Shown here: one piece after another, positions 55,501 to 61,110 of the stretch
Position numbering within the stretch: the stretch's first letter is position 1
Layout of the letters: each line of letters starts with the position of its first letter
Origin: Aphis gossypii
Taxonomy: Eukaryota > Arthropoda > Insecta > Hemiptera > Aphididae
Direction of reading: 5' to 3'
NCBI RefSeq assembly: GCF_020184175.1
Contig: NC_065531.1
Span: 83,360,604-83,424,603, forward strand
DNA: 64,000 bases
Translations under genes and position numbers: made by a program
Notes under the pieces: generated by a model
Told to the model about the DNA's origin: nothing
Database searches by the model: none
The model's input: only the letters and a program-made list of their open reading frames with translations

Positions 55501-58500
55501 TTTTCTTAATTACCCTCACACCGTACGACATATTATTAATATCGTTTTAATTATCGTACAAAAAGAAGTTAATTTCACATTGGAAATGTTTATTTTTGTA
55601 AATATATTGTTTTTTTTTTCTAATATTTTGTTTAACTGTAGTGCTTTTAATTAAATACAACAAAAACAAATGTATAATGTCGGTCCTACGCGGTAATAAT
55701 ATATTATAAATATTATTATGATTATTATTATTATTATGTATTGTACACCACCTATATAATATTACTTCCTGTTTTTATTCTTGCCTTTCTAATACACTTG
55801 AATTGCAATATTTTACTTGTTATACACAAACTTTATTTGGTTTGTTGTTGATTTTTTTTTTTTTTTTTGTAATTATTATTTAGTTTGCGTGTGTTCTTTT
55901 TTTTAAATATAGTGTGTGAATAATGCCTGCACAGATAATGTAGATTGTGAGCAAGTATTGTAATGTATATTCTGCCGCAGACGTCCATAGCAAATTAACT
56001 TGTCATATTTCAGATCAAATAGACTTTTGGTAAATACCGGATTAATTTTTATTTTTCTATTACAATGTGATTTCAAAAAATACTAAACTTATTTAATTAC
56101 TAACTCAAAATATTCTAACCGTCGTTGTTGAAAAAAAATTACGATGTTTAACAAAAAACACTAATCAATTTATATAATATTTCATGCCTTAACAATAATT
56201 ATAATGCTAATACAAAATTAAATTCCATTAATAGATGTAAGCATACAATTGCATATACCTAATATGTAATATCAGACCGATTGATAAATTCAGGCTTCCA
56301 ATGTTATGCGCTTATGCGTACGACTATATATAATATTGCCTCGATTTTCATGACCAAATCTAAATTATGTCTAATTATTGCAATCCACATAATATGGCTT
56401 ACACTAATACTTACATACTTACTGTAGTTAATTAAAAATTGTTAAATTAATATGTACTTATTGGCTGTTGCATGCTTCAACTTCGGTTGAAACGTTATAT
56501 CGATTCACTATTATTATAAGAAATACTCGAGCGGACGAATATTTATCAGTGGTTTATTTCTGACAATTTTAAAGTCCATTTTGAGATGTGAATTGTTGAA
56601 ATGAACACTTCAGACGAACGTTCCAACACAGTTACATCATTTTTAAATAATCGATTCAAAGTAACGAAAAAAAAACCGATAAATCTCTTAAAACGCACCC
56701 TTAAATGTACGTCCGTTCGGAAAGGTTTTATAATTATATCTATGTGCTTTCAACGTTCTGCATTTATTAAATATATTAATTTTGTGCTCGCACACTAATA
56801 TAATAATGCTTATTTTCTAATACACAAATGTAATTAATATTTAAATTATAGCTTAGACGTAGATTGTATGATTGAGCACAATTAATCACTACATATTTAT
56901 AATAAGAGAATTTTATGTGATGGCTGTCTTTCAATCGTATGGAGAAAAAGAGATTGCTTATATAAAATAGTATGACCTCTACCTCGTCACGATTGGCGTA
57001 ACAAAAATTATTATTCGTACCGACTCGAATTCCATTAAAATATTAATTTAGCCCTTCTACGAGTTAATAAACAATTTAATTCCACGCACCTTCCGACTTA
57101 CCGCGGGTAAACTTGTTACTGATTAATTGAGTAATTATACATGTATATACGCAGAGTCATTCGATAACGTTTTCGTTTAAAATGTAATTTCCCTTTAGGT
57201 TCATGTACGATCCCTACCGTATGTTCAGCGCTCGTCAGCAAAAACAAAATAAACAAATTGATATAATACTATGTACTCTTGAAACGATTGAGTATAATCT
57301 TTCGTCTTAACTTGCCTAATAATTAATACATAGAGAATTGCAATCAACTGTTTTGACGAAAACAAAACCTAAAATAAAACCTCTCTTATTTTATCGTTAT
57401 ATTGCTATACGAAATACGCGTGTACACATTCGCTTAAATTAACGATTTCCTGTGTACTTTTACAGGGCAGATGACCTTAATTGAAATCAATTATGCATAC
57501 GCGAACGAAATTTTGTAAAAAAAAATTTTTTTGATTAAAGTTTATAATGCACTGTGTGCATAACTTCCCGTAATTAAAAAAAATCTCTTTCACACATAAT
57601 TGTATAAATATATATACCTATACCTCTCGCGCAAGTTACACGTGTCTATACATACACTATAATAATATGTTTAATGTATAATAGGTATCGTAAAGAATAT
57701 TCTATAAAAACAATAGACAATGTACCAATTATAATATTAAATGTTGTTCATAAATTGTTATAGGTGCGTTTATCGCCACTATTATTTTACTTAATTAAAT
57801 TAATTTTTGAAAATTCGCCTAATTATACCACTACACTATAATTAATTGAATTAATCGAGTTTTCTATTAACAAAATATAGAATAGTTGTGCGTTAGGTTA
57901 GACCAGGTTAATTTTCTATTAACGTGGACAATAATCTTAGGTCGTTATAATTAAATTATTCAACAAATAATATTTATGTATTATACTATATGAGAATAAC
58001 AAAAACCGCAAAATCTGAGTGCTCAAAGAGAATTGATGAAAAAAATAATTAGGTTAATACTCTAAACGTGAAAAACTTTTCTCTAGTAATAAATGAACTA
58101 ATAAGAAATAACTATGAAAAAAACCATCAACCTTCCACCGTTATTATTTAGTTAAAAAAAATTTAACTATACGACTTTTTTTTTCATTTTAACTTCAACT
58201 TAATATATTTTTAACCTAATTATAATAATATATAGGATAATACTCTTTTTTTTAATTGCTATAAAACCCACAGACACAAAATTTTTCACACAATTCTTAT
58301 GCTCGATAACGACTTAATTTGTAGGAACTATATTCTATTTTTCCTCTATAGTAAAATTAAATCTGTAAAAAAATGTATTTTACAACAAAATAATAACAAT
58401 AATATGTTGCCTATCAACATTATTTATAGAACAAAATTCAATTTAAAAAAATAAATAATTAAAATACAGGCTATTTAACCATCGCTTAAATATAACTAAT

Positions 58501-60608
58501 GAATACCAACAGCTCATTTCAGAGAGAAAACTCATCCTGAAGATCCGAATAAATTATTATGCCCCTTGAAACAAAACATTTTTAAACATAGCACAATTTA
58601 TGTATAATCACGTACACTTAATTAGATTTCCATTAATATATTTTTTGACGACTCCGAGGGATAAATAAAAACATATTAATATAATATGTGCCGCTTATAC
58701 CGCAGGATGATAAACGAGACGGATACGTTCGATATTTTGTACACCAATCGTTTTATGACTTGGAATAATAATATACAGTGGATATAAATATATATTCAAC
58801 CTTAAAACTTGGCCGGCCGACAATCGACATCACATAAGTGATTGAAAGACAGTTTCTCGCTCCCTACGACGAATCGAATCGTTTGGAAATACAAAAATAA
58901 CACGTAATCACCACGACGTGTTGACACGTAAAGAGGACTCCTAGTCGATCTACATAATAATACAGGTGCCATTAATCTTAATCTACGATGGTAGCCGTCA
59001 GTTACCTAATGATCTGCATAGGTCGACCCGAGTCCTCTTTACGAAACGATCTACGGGATTCTTCGAAATGATTCATCCGATTTCAAATGCTTAAAGTATT
59101 TTTCATTAGATTTTCATTTTCATTTAGAGTACCTAGTATAATATAATGCATTAAAAAAAAAAAAAAAATTATTTCGAATTTATTTGATGGTTCCTATTTA
59201 TTCTTTATGTGTCTTCCCTTGGTCACGCGAACGACATCAACTAATATAATAGTCACGACTAAAATTCATGTTATGCATAACACGTTATGTGATTGACTCC
59301 ACCATCTTTTTTTGTACTCGATGATAACGAAGTGTGTACAATCTTTAACAGATTATCTCCAAAATAAGTATAGTCACGAGGCCTAATATCGTGTGACTTA
59401 GGAAGCCAAATACAAATAACATCGGATGATTCGTTTAGAATATTCCCGTATAATCGTAATCCTGATAAACGGAATATATATAATGATATTTAATAATATT
59501 GCCTACCATATTATTATTTATATCGATTTTGTACGTGTGCGAAAGTACGTTGCGGTCAACCGAGTGTTTATTAAAATCGGTTTTCGTCTGATTTTCTTAG
59601 GGGAGTGTCGCTGGACAGGGGAGTGTCGTGGACCAGACCGGAACCGGAACCGACGACGGCAGCGGTGCAGGTGCTGGAAAGCGCGAGCCAACAGGTGCGG
59701 AGAACGCACTCGACACTCTGCTAGACGAACTCCAGACGACTCCGGCAGCGGCAGCGGCGACAGTGGCATCAGTGAAATCAGTGGTGACGGCGACGGCGTC
59801 AGTGGAGTCAGTGTCGGTGACGGAACCGACCACGGTGGCGGCAGCAGAGGCGGTGGAACCGACGACGGTCGCCGGTCCGGCGATCCCGGTCGCTCCTAAA
59901 CCGGTGTTGCGGCGTCTGAGCAGCACGTCTTCGGAGGCAGGTGGCAAACCGCCCGTGCCGGAACGGACGCCCGACCTGCAGAACAAGCGGATGCCTCCGC
60001 CGCCGCCGCCGCGTACCAGTTCAAAGTCACCGGTGGCGTCACCGACCACGGCCGGCGGCGGTGCGGTGGGGGCCGCCACGTCGTCGCCCAGGGGCTCGGT
60101 GTCGTCGTCGTCGGCCGGCGGCAGCCCGCCCAGCCGGAAGGGTTCGCTGACCACCGTGGTGGCTCTCGGCGGTTGCGGCAAACCGCCGATGCCCGAACCG
60201 CCGGTGGTGACCGCACAACCGCCGACGGTGACCGCTCCGGCCGGCGTCGCGACCACCACCAGACAGGAACAGTTGGAACAGCGGCACCAGGAACTGTTGA
60301 AGAAGCAAAAGGCGCTGCAGGAACAGTACACGCGGCTGCAGCAGTTGCAACGGTCGCAGCCGCCGCCCGACCTGCTCCAGCTCAAGAAGACGGGCAGCGA
60401 GGGCAACCTGCTGTTGAAAATGGGGCTGTCCATGAGCGCGGCCGCCCCCATATCGGGTTCGCTCACTCAACTGGCCGCCGCCGTCGCCACCGGAACCGCG
60501 GCCGACGTGGACGCCGAAAAGCAACGGTCGACCGGAAACAACAAGGCCGCCGCCGCCCCGTCGGCGACGATGACCGTCAACAAAGTGTACGAGACGGACA
60601 TCATATGA
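22346..60608 (+). CDS. SRCIN1-like: SRCIN1/KIAA1217 (p140Cap / Sickle tail) family adaptor, 5'-incomplete gene span
   Basis: Sixteen exons join without a frame break into 846 codons plus stop. Every intron is GT-AG and every junction phase agrees. Family assignment rests on the helix RIRVENMERQIANLTGLVQ (about residues 146-164), the coiled-coil core (about 291-480) with VENMALVLSKS, FLKEEPDRLESALKRCKKLT and LVTLKRLASVQEQRL, and proline-rich SH3-ligand-like stretches around it. Vertebrate members are cytoplasmic scaffolds that bind Src/Csk and actin regulators and restrain Src signalling; that role is carried over from the family and not shown here. The first exon is entered in phase 0 with no plausible start codon, so the N-terminus is missing. 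Some frame-neutral exons could be overlooked. Confidence in family is high, in the exact isoform moderate. Confidence 0.88.
24829..24915 (+). repeat. Tandem duplication, two copies of 42 bp
   Basis: TCAGTAGTTTTGGTTTACCG begins at 24831 and again at 24873. The copies differ at only a few positions (TTTGTCCCTTTATATA against TTTATCCCTTCGTGTA), so the duplication is fairly recent. Confidence 0.85.
27542..27566 (+). repeat. (TTTTTC)n simple repeat
   Basis: About four units of the hexamer in the first large intron. Confidence 0.85.
30815..31535 (+). mobile_element. hAT-like MITE, 721 bp
   Basis: The left end TATAGTTGGGATGTTAATGA and the reverse complement of the right end TAGAGATAGGATGTTAATGA share a perfect 15-bp core GGATGTTAATGACTT. 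Flanking octamers GTCACAAG (30807-30814) and GTGATAAG (31536-31543) agree at 6 of 8 positions, as expected for a decayed 8-bp hAT target-site duplication. The interior is rich in GCATTTTT motifs, with no transposase. Confidence 0.58.
31669..31822 (+). CDS. SRCIN1-like: SRCIN1-like, exon 2 (residues 58-109)
   Basis: The acceptor is TTTTTCAG and the donor ACCAG|GTAAAT. Phase is 1 in and 2 out. It encodes a Ser/Gly/Tyr-rich segment that begins GYMSSPERASSRTG and ends RTGSITPVIDEETR. The tyrosines at DDNSYYGYGP could be kinase substrates, as in p140Cap, which is tyrosine-phosphorylated, but no specific site equivalence is claimed. Confidence 0.88.
31823..39933 (+). other. Intron of 8111 bp (phase 2)
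   Basis: No exon with matching phases was seen. The stretch 33780-35460 is richer in CpG than its surroundings and could hold an internal promoter or enhancer. A short AAT/AAAT simple repeat lies at about 32636-32660. The rest is AT-rich intron sequence without recognisable content. Confidence 0.55.
39934..40044 (+). CDS. SRCIN1-like: SRCIN1-like, exon 3 (residues 109-146)
   Basis: The acceptor is TTTATTCAG and the donor CCACCAG|GTACAA. At 111 nt it is phase 2 at both ends, so skipping keeps the frame. It encodes SDNELMEDPFNMYAAKPSSI followed by TKRPTYGNPPTVPYDATR, a linker leading directly into the conserved helix of the next exon, as in vertebrate family members. Confidence 0.87.
40045..42329 (+). 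other. Intron of 2285 bp (phase 2)
   Basis: AT-rich sequence with many T tracts and a short ATAA run (about 41468-41486). No additional exon, RNA gene or complete mobile element was recognised. Confidence 0.55.
42330..42430 (+). CDS. SRCIN1-like: SRCIN1-like, exon 4: conserved helix (residues 146-180)
   Basis: The acceptor is ATTTTGCAG and the donor AAATG|GTAAGT. Phase is 2 in and 1 out. It encodes IRVENMERQIANLTGLVQ followed by KALTHAPVVAPPFRN. This short amphipathic helix (M-E-x-Q-I-A-x-L-T-G-L-V-Q) is the best family fingerprint for SRCIN1/KIAA1217 and supports the whole gene call. Because its two phases differ, this exon cannot be skipped without a frameshift, unlike the linker exons after it. 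Confidence 0.93.
42431..43403 (+). other. Intron of 973 bp (phase 1) largely occupied by a MITE
   Basis: About 430 bp of this intron is a terminal-inverted-repeat element (42694-43120). The remainder is AT-rich and ends in a good polypyrimidine tract before the next exon. No other exon was seen. Confidence 0.5.
42694..43120 (+). mobile_element. MITE-like element with TTCACCAA-type inverted termini
   Basis: The left end reads TTCACCAATCATACCCATCC. The reverse complement of the right end reads TTCACCAAGCAAGCTCATCC. These are imperfect inverted termini about 427 bp apart, with no coding sequence between. Related ends appear at 1869-1895 (TTCACCGATCACTCTCACCC) and 51508-51527 (TTCACCAAGTATGCACATCA), so this is a dispersed non-autonomous family. 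A target-site duplication is not obvious and the superfamily is unassigned. Confidence 0.5.
43404..43454 (+). CDS. SRCIN1-like: SRCIN1-like, exon 5: 51-nt linker exon (residues 180-197)
   Basis: The acceptor is TTACGATTCAG and the donor TAGCAG|GTATGT. It is phase 1 at both ends and encodes ASDEFDKVSSGSTTSLA, a Ser/Thr-rich acidic linker. Its small size and frame neutrality make it a possible cassette exon. Confidence 0.82.
43455..43768 (+). other. Intron of 314 bp (phase 1)
   Basis: Short AT-rich intron. Open frames across it have no coding character. Nothing else was recognised. Confidence 0.6.
43769..43816 (+). CDS. SRCIN1-like: SRCIN1-like, exon 6: candidate 48-nt cassette exon (residues 197-213)
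   Basis: The acceptor is ATATGCTTTGTAG and the donor CGAG|GTTAGC, which is weak. It is phase 1 at both ends and encodes EEPYKRSDTKPPKLGR, a basic, proline-containing linker compatible with its neighbours. Support comes from splice signals, phase agreement and protein-like composition only. The weak donor suggests optional inclusion. Removing it leaves the gene frame intact, so the main model does not depend on it. Confidence 0.62.
43817..44640 (+). other. Intron of 824 bp (phase 1)
   Basis: AT-rich, with a TTA/TTG-rich stretch at about 44533-44560 and a good acceptor at its end. No further exon was seen. Confidence 0.55.
44641..44730 (+). CDS. SRCIN1-like: SRCIN1-like, exon 7: KSVSF repeat exon (residues 213-243)
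   Basis: The acceptor is TTAACGTTGCAG and the donor TTCAG|GTAGGT. It is phase 1 at both ends, 90 nt. It encodes DKSVSFEKSVSFSDEPPDMN followed by SPKQHSPQSS. The pentapeptide KSVSF occurs twice in tandem with different codons (AAATCGGTTTCATTT, then AAATCTGTATCGTTC), so the repeat is old or selected at protein level. Ser-Pro pairs suggest proline-directed kinase sites (inference). Confidence 0.88.
44731..46215 (+). other. Intron of 1485 bp (phase 1)
   Basis: Contains a small palindromic MITE (44803-44892) near its 5' end. The rest is AT-rich with no recognised exon or RNA. Confidence 0.55.
44803..44892 (+). mobile_element. Miniature palindromic MITE, about 90 bp
   Basis: The left arm TATACAGGGTGAA...GAAGATCTAAT pairs with the right arm ATTAGATCTTTGTAGTTCATCCTGTATA. 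The arms are imperfect inverted repeats of about 30 bp with a loop of about 30 bp. The terminal TATACAGGGTGA resembles the ends of the larger elements at 49357 and 50500, so it may be a deletion derivative of that family. No coding capacity. Confidence 0.6.
46216..46278 (+). CDS. SRCIN1-like: SRCIN1-like, exon 8: 63-nt linker exon (residues 243-264)
   Basis: The acceptor is TTGCTTACCTTATAG and the donor CTCAAG|GTAAAC. It is phase 1 at both ends. It encodes ADTKPAKPAIKSSTLPRTAS plus Q, a basic Lys/Pro/Ser linker. SSTLPRTAS is the type of sequence seen at 14-3-3 or basophilic kinase sites, though this is only suggestive. Confidence 0.84.
46279..48951 (+). other. Intron of 2673 bp (phase 1)
   Basis: AT-rich, with a pure TA run at 48230-48252. 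I looked for extra phase 1 exons and found none that are convincing. No mobile element was recognised. Confidence 0.55.
48230..48252 (+). repeat. (TA)n simple repeat
   Basis: About 11 uninterrupted TA units in the intron before exon 9. Confidence 0.85.
48952..49032 (+). CDS. SRCIN1-like: SRCIN1-like, exon 9: proline-rich exon (residues 264-291)
   Basis: The acceptor is AATTTATTTTAG and the donor ACAGTG|GTTAGT. It is phase 1 at both ends, 81 nt. It encodes EKDRFKPHPPPKPSAIPGQY followed by DERHLYS. KPHPPPKPSAIP fits a PxxP SH3 ligand, in keeping with the SH3-binding proline-rich regions of p140Cap. It is separated from the next exon by only 85 bp. Confidence 0.87.
49118..49271 (+). CDS. SRCIN1-like: SRCIN1-like, exon 10: start of coiled-coil core (residues 291-342)
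   Basis: The acceptor is CAAAATTTCAG and the donor AAAATAAG|GTAAAT. Phase is 1 in and 2 out. It encodes a highly charged helix beginning DLQLTPEMYNQLRVLQKKAK and continuing KDLRQEARNLRRMSQAQA, with heptad-like leucine and isoleucine spacing. It corresponds to the conserved central coiled-coil region of the family (AIP3-like in domain databases, from memory). Confidence 0.92.
49272..50259 (+). other. Intron of 988 bp (phase 2) containing a MITE
   Basis: A 429-bp element occupies 49357-49785. After it lies an open frame (about 49840-49950) with moderate GC, which does not match the required splice phase because it gives a stop at the junction. No exon is called. Confidence 0.55.
49357..49785 (+). 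mobile_element. GGGTGATCC-family MITE, copy 1
   Basis: The left end GTATACAGGGTGATCCATTC pairs with the right end, whose reverse complement starts GTATACACCGAGTGGAGTGATCC. Homology continues inward: AACGTTTTTGATAATATTT on the left is matched by AACGTTTTTGAAAATATTTT in the reverse complement of the right. No ORF of note. The internal segment TACTCATCCAAAATT (49612-49626) recurs reverse-complemented in copy 2, showing family membership and opposite orientation. Confidence 0.68.
50260..50382 (+). CDS. SRCIN1-like: SRCIN1-like, exon 11: coiled-coil core (residues 342-383)
   Basis: The acceptor is GTATATATCTAG and the donor TTAAC|GTAAGT. It is phase 2 at both ends, 123 nt. It encodes TLIASGADQAWSESGSKERA followed by DVDREEDIYRQEIIRLETDL. 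The acidic/basic helix at its end flows into the next exon. It lies between two inverted copies of one MITE family and its omission would keep the frame. Confidence 0.88.
50500..51026 (-). mobile_element. GGGTGATCC-family MITE, copy 2, inverted relative to copy 1
   Basis: The left end TACCGGGTGATCCATTAA pairs with the right end, whose reverse complement is GTACGGGATGATCCATATAA. The internal segment AATTTTGGATGAGTA (50695-50709) matches the complement of copy 1 at 49612-49626, and AATAAACTACTT also matches in the same inverted sense. No coding capacity beyond short chance frames. Confidence 0.64.
51508..52250 (+). repeat. Diverged dispersed repeat (TTCACCAA end, truncated)
   Basis: It begins with the TTCACCAAGTATGCACATCA terminus shared with the element at 42694. 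The interior GAGTGTTCGGTGGAGATACAAACTTC and ATCAAAATGTT...TAGTTTTTGAGTTAT parallels 20440-20590. The right terminus was not found and the end coordinate is approximate. Confidence 0.4.
52593..52700 (+). CDS. SRCIN1-like: SRCIN1-like, exon 12: coiled-coil core (residues 383-419)
   Basis: The acceptor is GTGTTGGCGCAG and the donor AATCCAG|GTACGA. It is phase 2 at both ends, 108 nt. It encodes ELESTVEELRGNVINKKSRV followed by NMSDVENMALVLSKSR. VENMALVLSKS is one of the strongest matches to vertebrate family members. Confidence 0.92.
52701..53093 (+). other. Intron of 393 bp (phase 2) with a C13 run
   Basis: It contains a run of 13 C at 52903-52915, striking in AT-rich DNA. No other content was recognised. 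Confidence 0.6.
52903..52915 (+). repeat. Poly-C run (C13)
   Basis: Thirteen consecutive C in a 393-bp intron. Length may be affected by sequencing or assembly error. Confidence 0.85.
53094..53192 (+). CDS. SRCIN1-like: SRCIN1-like, exon 13: coiled-coil core (residues 419-452)
   Basis: The acceptor is TTTATGTTCTTAG and the donor GAGGAAAA|GTAATT. It is phase 2 at both ends, 99 nt. It encodes KTVAELKLRFPSLQESIRAV followed by LTKEMDRAVTEEK. LRFPSLQE...VL is family-conserved. Only an 81-bp intron separates it from the next exon. Confidence 0.92.
53274..53357 (+). CDS. SRCIN1-like: SRCIN1-like, exon 14: FLKEEP block (residues 452-480)
   Basis: The acceptor is ATATATATTAG and the donor CAAGAG|GTAAAT. 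It is phase 2 at both ends, 84 nt. It encodes FLKEEPDRLESALKRCKKLT followed by GTLVTLKR. This is the best-conserved coiled-coil block of the family. Confidence 0.93.
53358..53965 (+). other. Intron of 608 bp (phase 2)
   Basis: AT-rich with no recognised feature; it ends in the acceptor GATGTTTTTCAG. Confidence 0.6.
53966..54059 (+). CDS. SRCIN1-like: SRCIN1-like, exon 15: end of coiled coil (residues 480-511)
   Basis: The acceptor is TGTTTTTCAG and the donor GCCAAG|GTATTA. Phase is 2 in and 0 out. It encodes LASVQEQRLPDARLSPTNED followed by TPPITPTSSAK. LASVQEQRL closes the conserved core; LSPTNEDTPPITPTSS is a run of Ser/Thr-Pro sites likely to be phosphorylated (inference). Confidence 0.9.
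54283..54306 (+). repeat. (ATT)n simple repeat
   Basis: About seven to eight units in the last intron. Confidence 0.8.
54667..54720 (+). other. Candidate alternative terminal exon A (weak)
   Basis: A long T-rich tract ends CGGCTACCAG. Phase 0 reading, matching exon 15, gives FGWRWSANFKDAITSHE and then TAA. The stretch is more GC-rich than its flanks. No conserved motif and no poly(A) signal are tied to it, so chance is quite possible. Confidence 0.15.
57199..57310 (+). other. Candidate alternative terminal exon B
   Basis: The acceptor is AATTTCCCTTTAG. Read in the phase left by exon 14 (phase 2), it gives Arg then FMYDPYRMFSARQQKQNKQI, about 16 further residues and TAA. AATAAA follows at about 57373. 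Using it would require skipping exon 15; from exon 15 (phase 0) the frame instead gives VHVRSLPYVQRSSAKTK and stop. No homology known to me. Confidence 0.22.
58927..59043 (+). repeat. 117-bp inverted repeat (hairpin or tiny MITE) in the last intron
   Basis: CGTAAAGAGGACTC at 58927-58940 is perfectly complementary to GAGTCCTCTTTACG at 59030-59043. Pairing continues imperfectly inward (AGTCGATCTA against the complement of TAGGTCGACC), giving arms of about 28 bp and a loop of about 60. It lies about 560 bp before the last exon. Confidence 0.65.
59601..60608 (+). CDS. SRCIN1-like: SRCIN1-like, exon 16: last coding exon, GC-rich (residues 512-846)
   Basis: The acceptor is TGATTTTCTTAG, phase 0, and the TGA stop is at 60606-60608. 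It encodes 335 residues, mostly low-complexity Pro/Ser/Thr/Ala/Val-rich. Landmarks are an LD-type motif LDTLLDEL (548-555), RRLSSTSSE, KPPVPERTP, a P6 tract in RMPPPPPPR (about 642-649), a 31-residue charged coiled coil starting RQEQLEQRHQELLKKQ (about 732-762), and the C-terminus VNKVYETDII. Strong GC bias against AT-rich surroundings opens several long frames on both strands that I regard as shadows. Downstream in-frame GTG or ATG codons are not starts. Confidence 0.88.
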   Translation, partial: GSVAGQGSVVDQTGTGTDDGSGAGAGKREPTGAENALDTLLDELQTTPAAAAATVASVKSVVTATASVESVSVTEPTTVAAAEAVEPTTVAGPAIPVAPKPVLRRLSSTSSEAGGKPPVPERTPDLQNKRMPPPPPPRTSSKSPVASPTTAGGGAVGAATSSPRGSVSSSSAGGSPPSRKGSLTTVVALGGCGKPPMPEPPVVTAQPPTVTAPAGVATTTRQEQLEQRHQELLKKQKALQEQYTRLQQLQRSQPPPDLLQLKKTGSEGNLLLKMGLSMSAAAPISGSLTQLAAAVATGTAADVDAEKQRSTGNNKAAAAPSATMTVNKVYETDII

Positions 60609-60967
60609 CCCACGACCGACGTCTGAAACGTGTTACAGCAAATCTGAGCCAGTCGGTTGTGAGTTATATTGTTATTGTTGTTGTTGTTGTTGCTGTTTGT
60701 AATATAATGTACAAAACGTCGTTGTGGTGTCCGCCGTCACCGTCGCCACTGCCGCCACCACTGCCACTACTGCCACTGCATTCGCCGCCGGATTTCCGAC
60801 ACTACAATCCCGTCTTCTCTGTCTTCACGCCGCCGTTTTTACTCTCGTAATAATGTTTTATATTTACTTTAATTATATTTATTTTTAAGTGTCGGATGGG
60901 GTAACTTGACGAAAGTAGTTAGCGAGCGATCTGAACACTACCGTAATATATATATTATATACACACA

Positions 60968-60973
60968 AATAAA
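60968..60973 (+). terminator. Poly(A) signal AATAAA, proximal
   Basis: Canonical hexamer 360 bp after the stop codon. Confidence 0.5.
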
Positions 60974-61090
60974 CTATACTACTTTCGAATACGAAAAACA
61001 ACGACTAACCGAATCTCGGAAACCGTTTTCTCTTGACCGATTCAAATACGAATTCAACATGTAAAGCAAAAACGATAAAATCACTTAAAC

Positions 61091-61096
61091 AATAAA
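61091..61096 (+). terminator. Poly(A) signal AATAAA, distal
   Basis: Canonical hexamer with a GT-rich stretch (GTAACGTGCGTGTAC) about 25 bp after it, as expected for a cleavage region. Confidence 0.5.
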
Positions 61097-61110
61097 AAAA
61101 ATGCAACTAT

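Larger units (their letters stand above)
54060..59600 (+). other. Last intron, 5541 bp (phase 0)
   Basis: Contains an ATT repeat (54283-54306), two weak candidate alternative terminal exons (54667-54720 and 57199-57310), a polyT tract near 55853-55868 and a long inverted repeat (58927-59043). A less AT-rich bit at 54990-55065 with a donor-like CAG|GTAAAC has stops in all usable frames. Confidence 0.5.
60609..61110 (+). other. Probable 3' UTR
   Basis: Follows the TGA. It contains a GTT repeat (60670-60692) and a C/G-rich pyrimidine-biased segment to about 60850. Composition then falls back to AT-rich, with two poly(A) signals. The end is approximate. Confidence 0.6.

Noticed and set aside
59426..59899. 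157-codon + strand open frame ending in the last exon
   Set aside because: It begins in AT-rich intron sequence and runs out of frame with the family protein; its second half is an Arg/Gly/Asp shadow translation.
59597..60466. 289-codon open frame on the - strand, plus several other long frames over the last exon
   Set aside because: They overlap a well-supported + strand exon with splice-phase continuity. The antisense product is Gly/Ser/Arg/Cys low-complexity and follows from GC-rich codons lacking stops.
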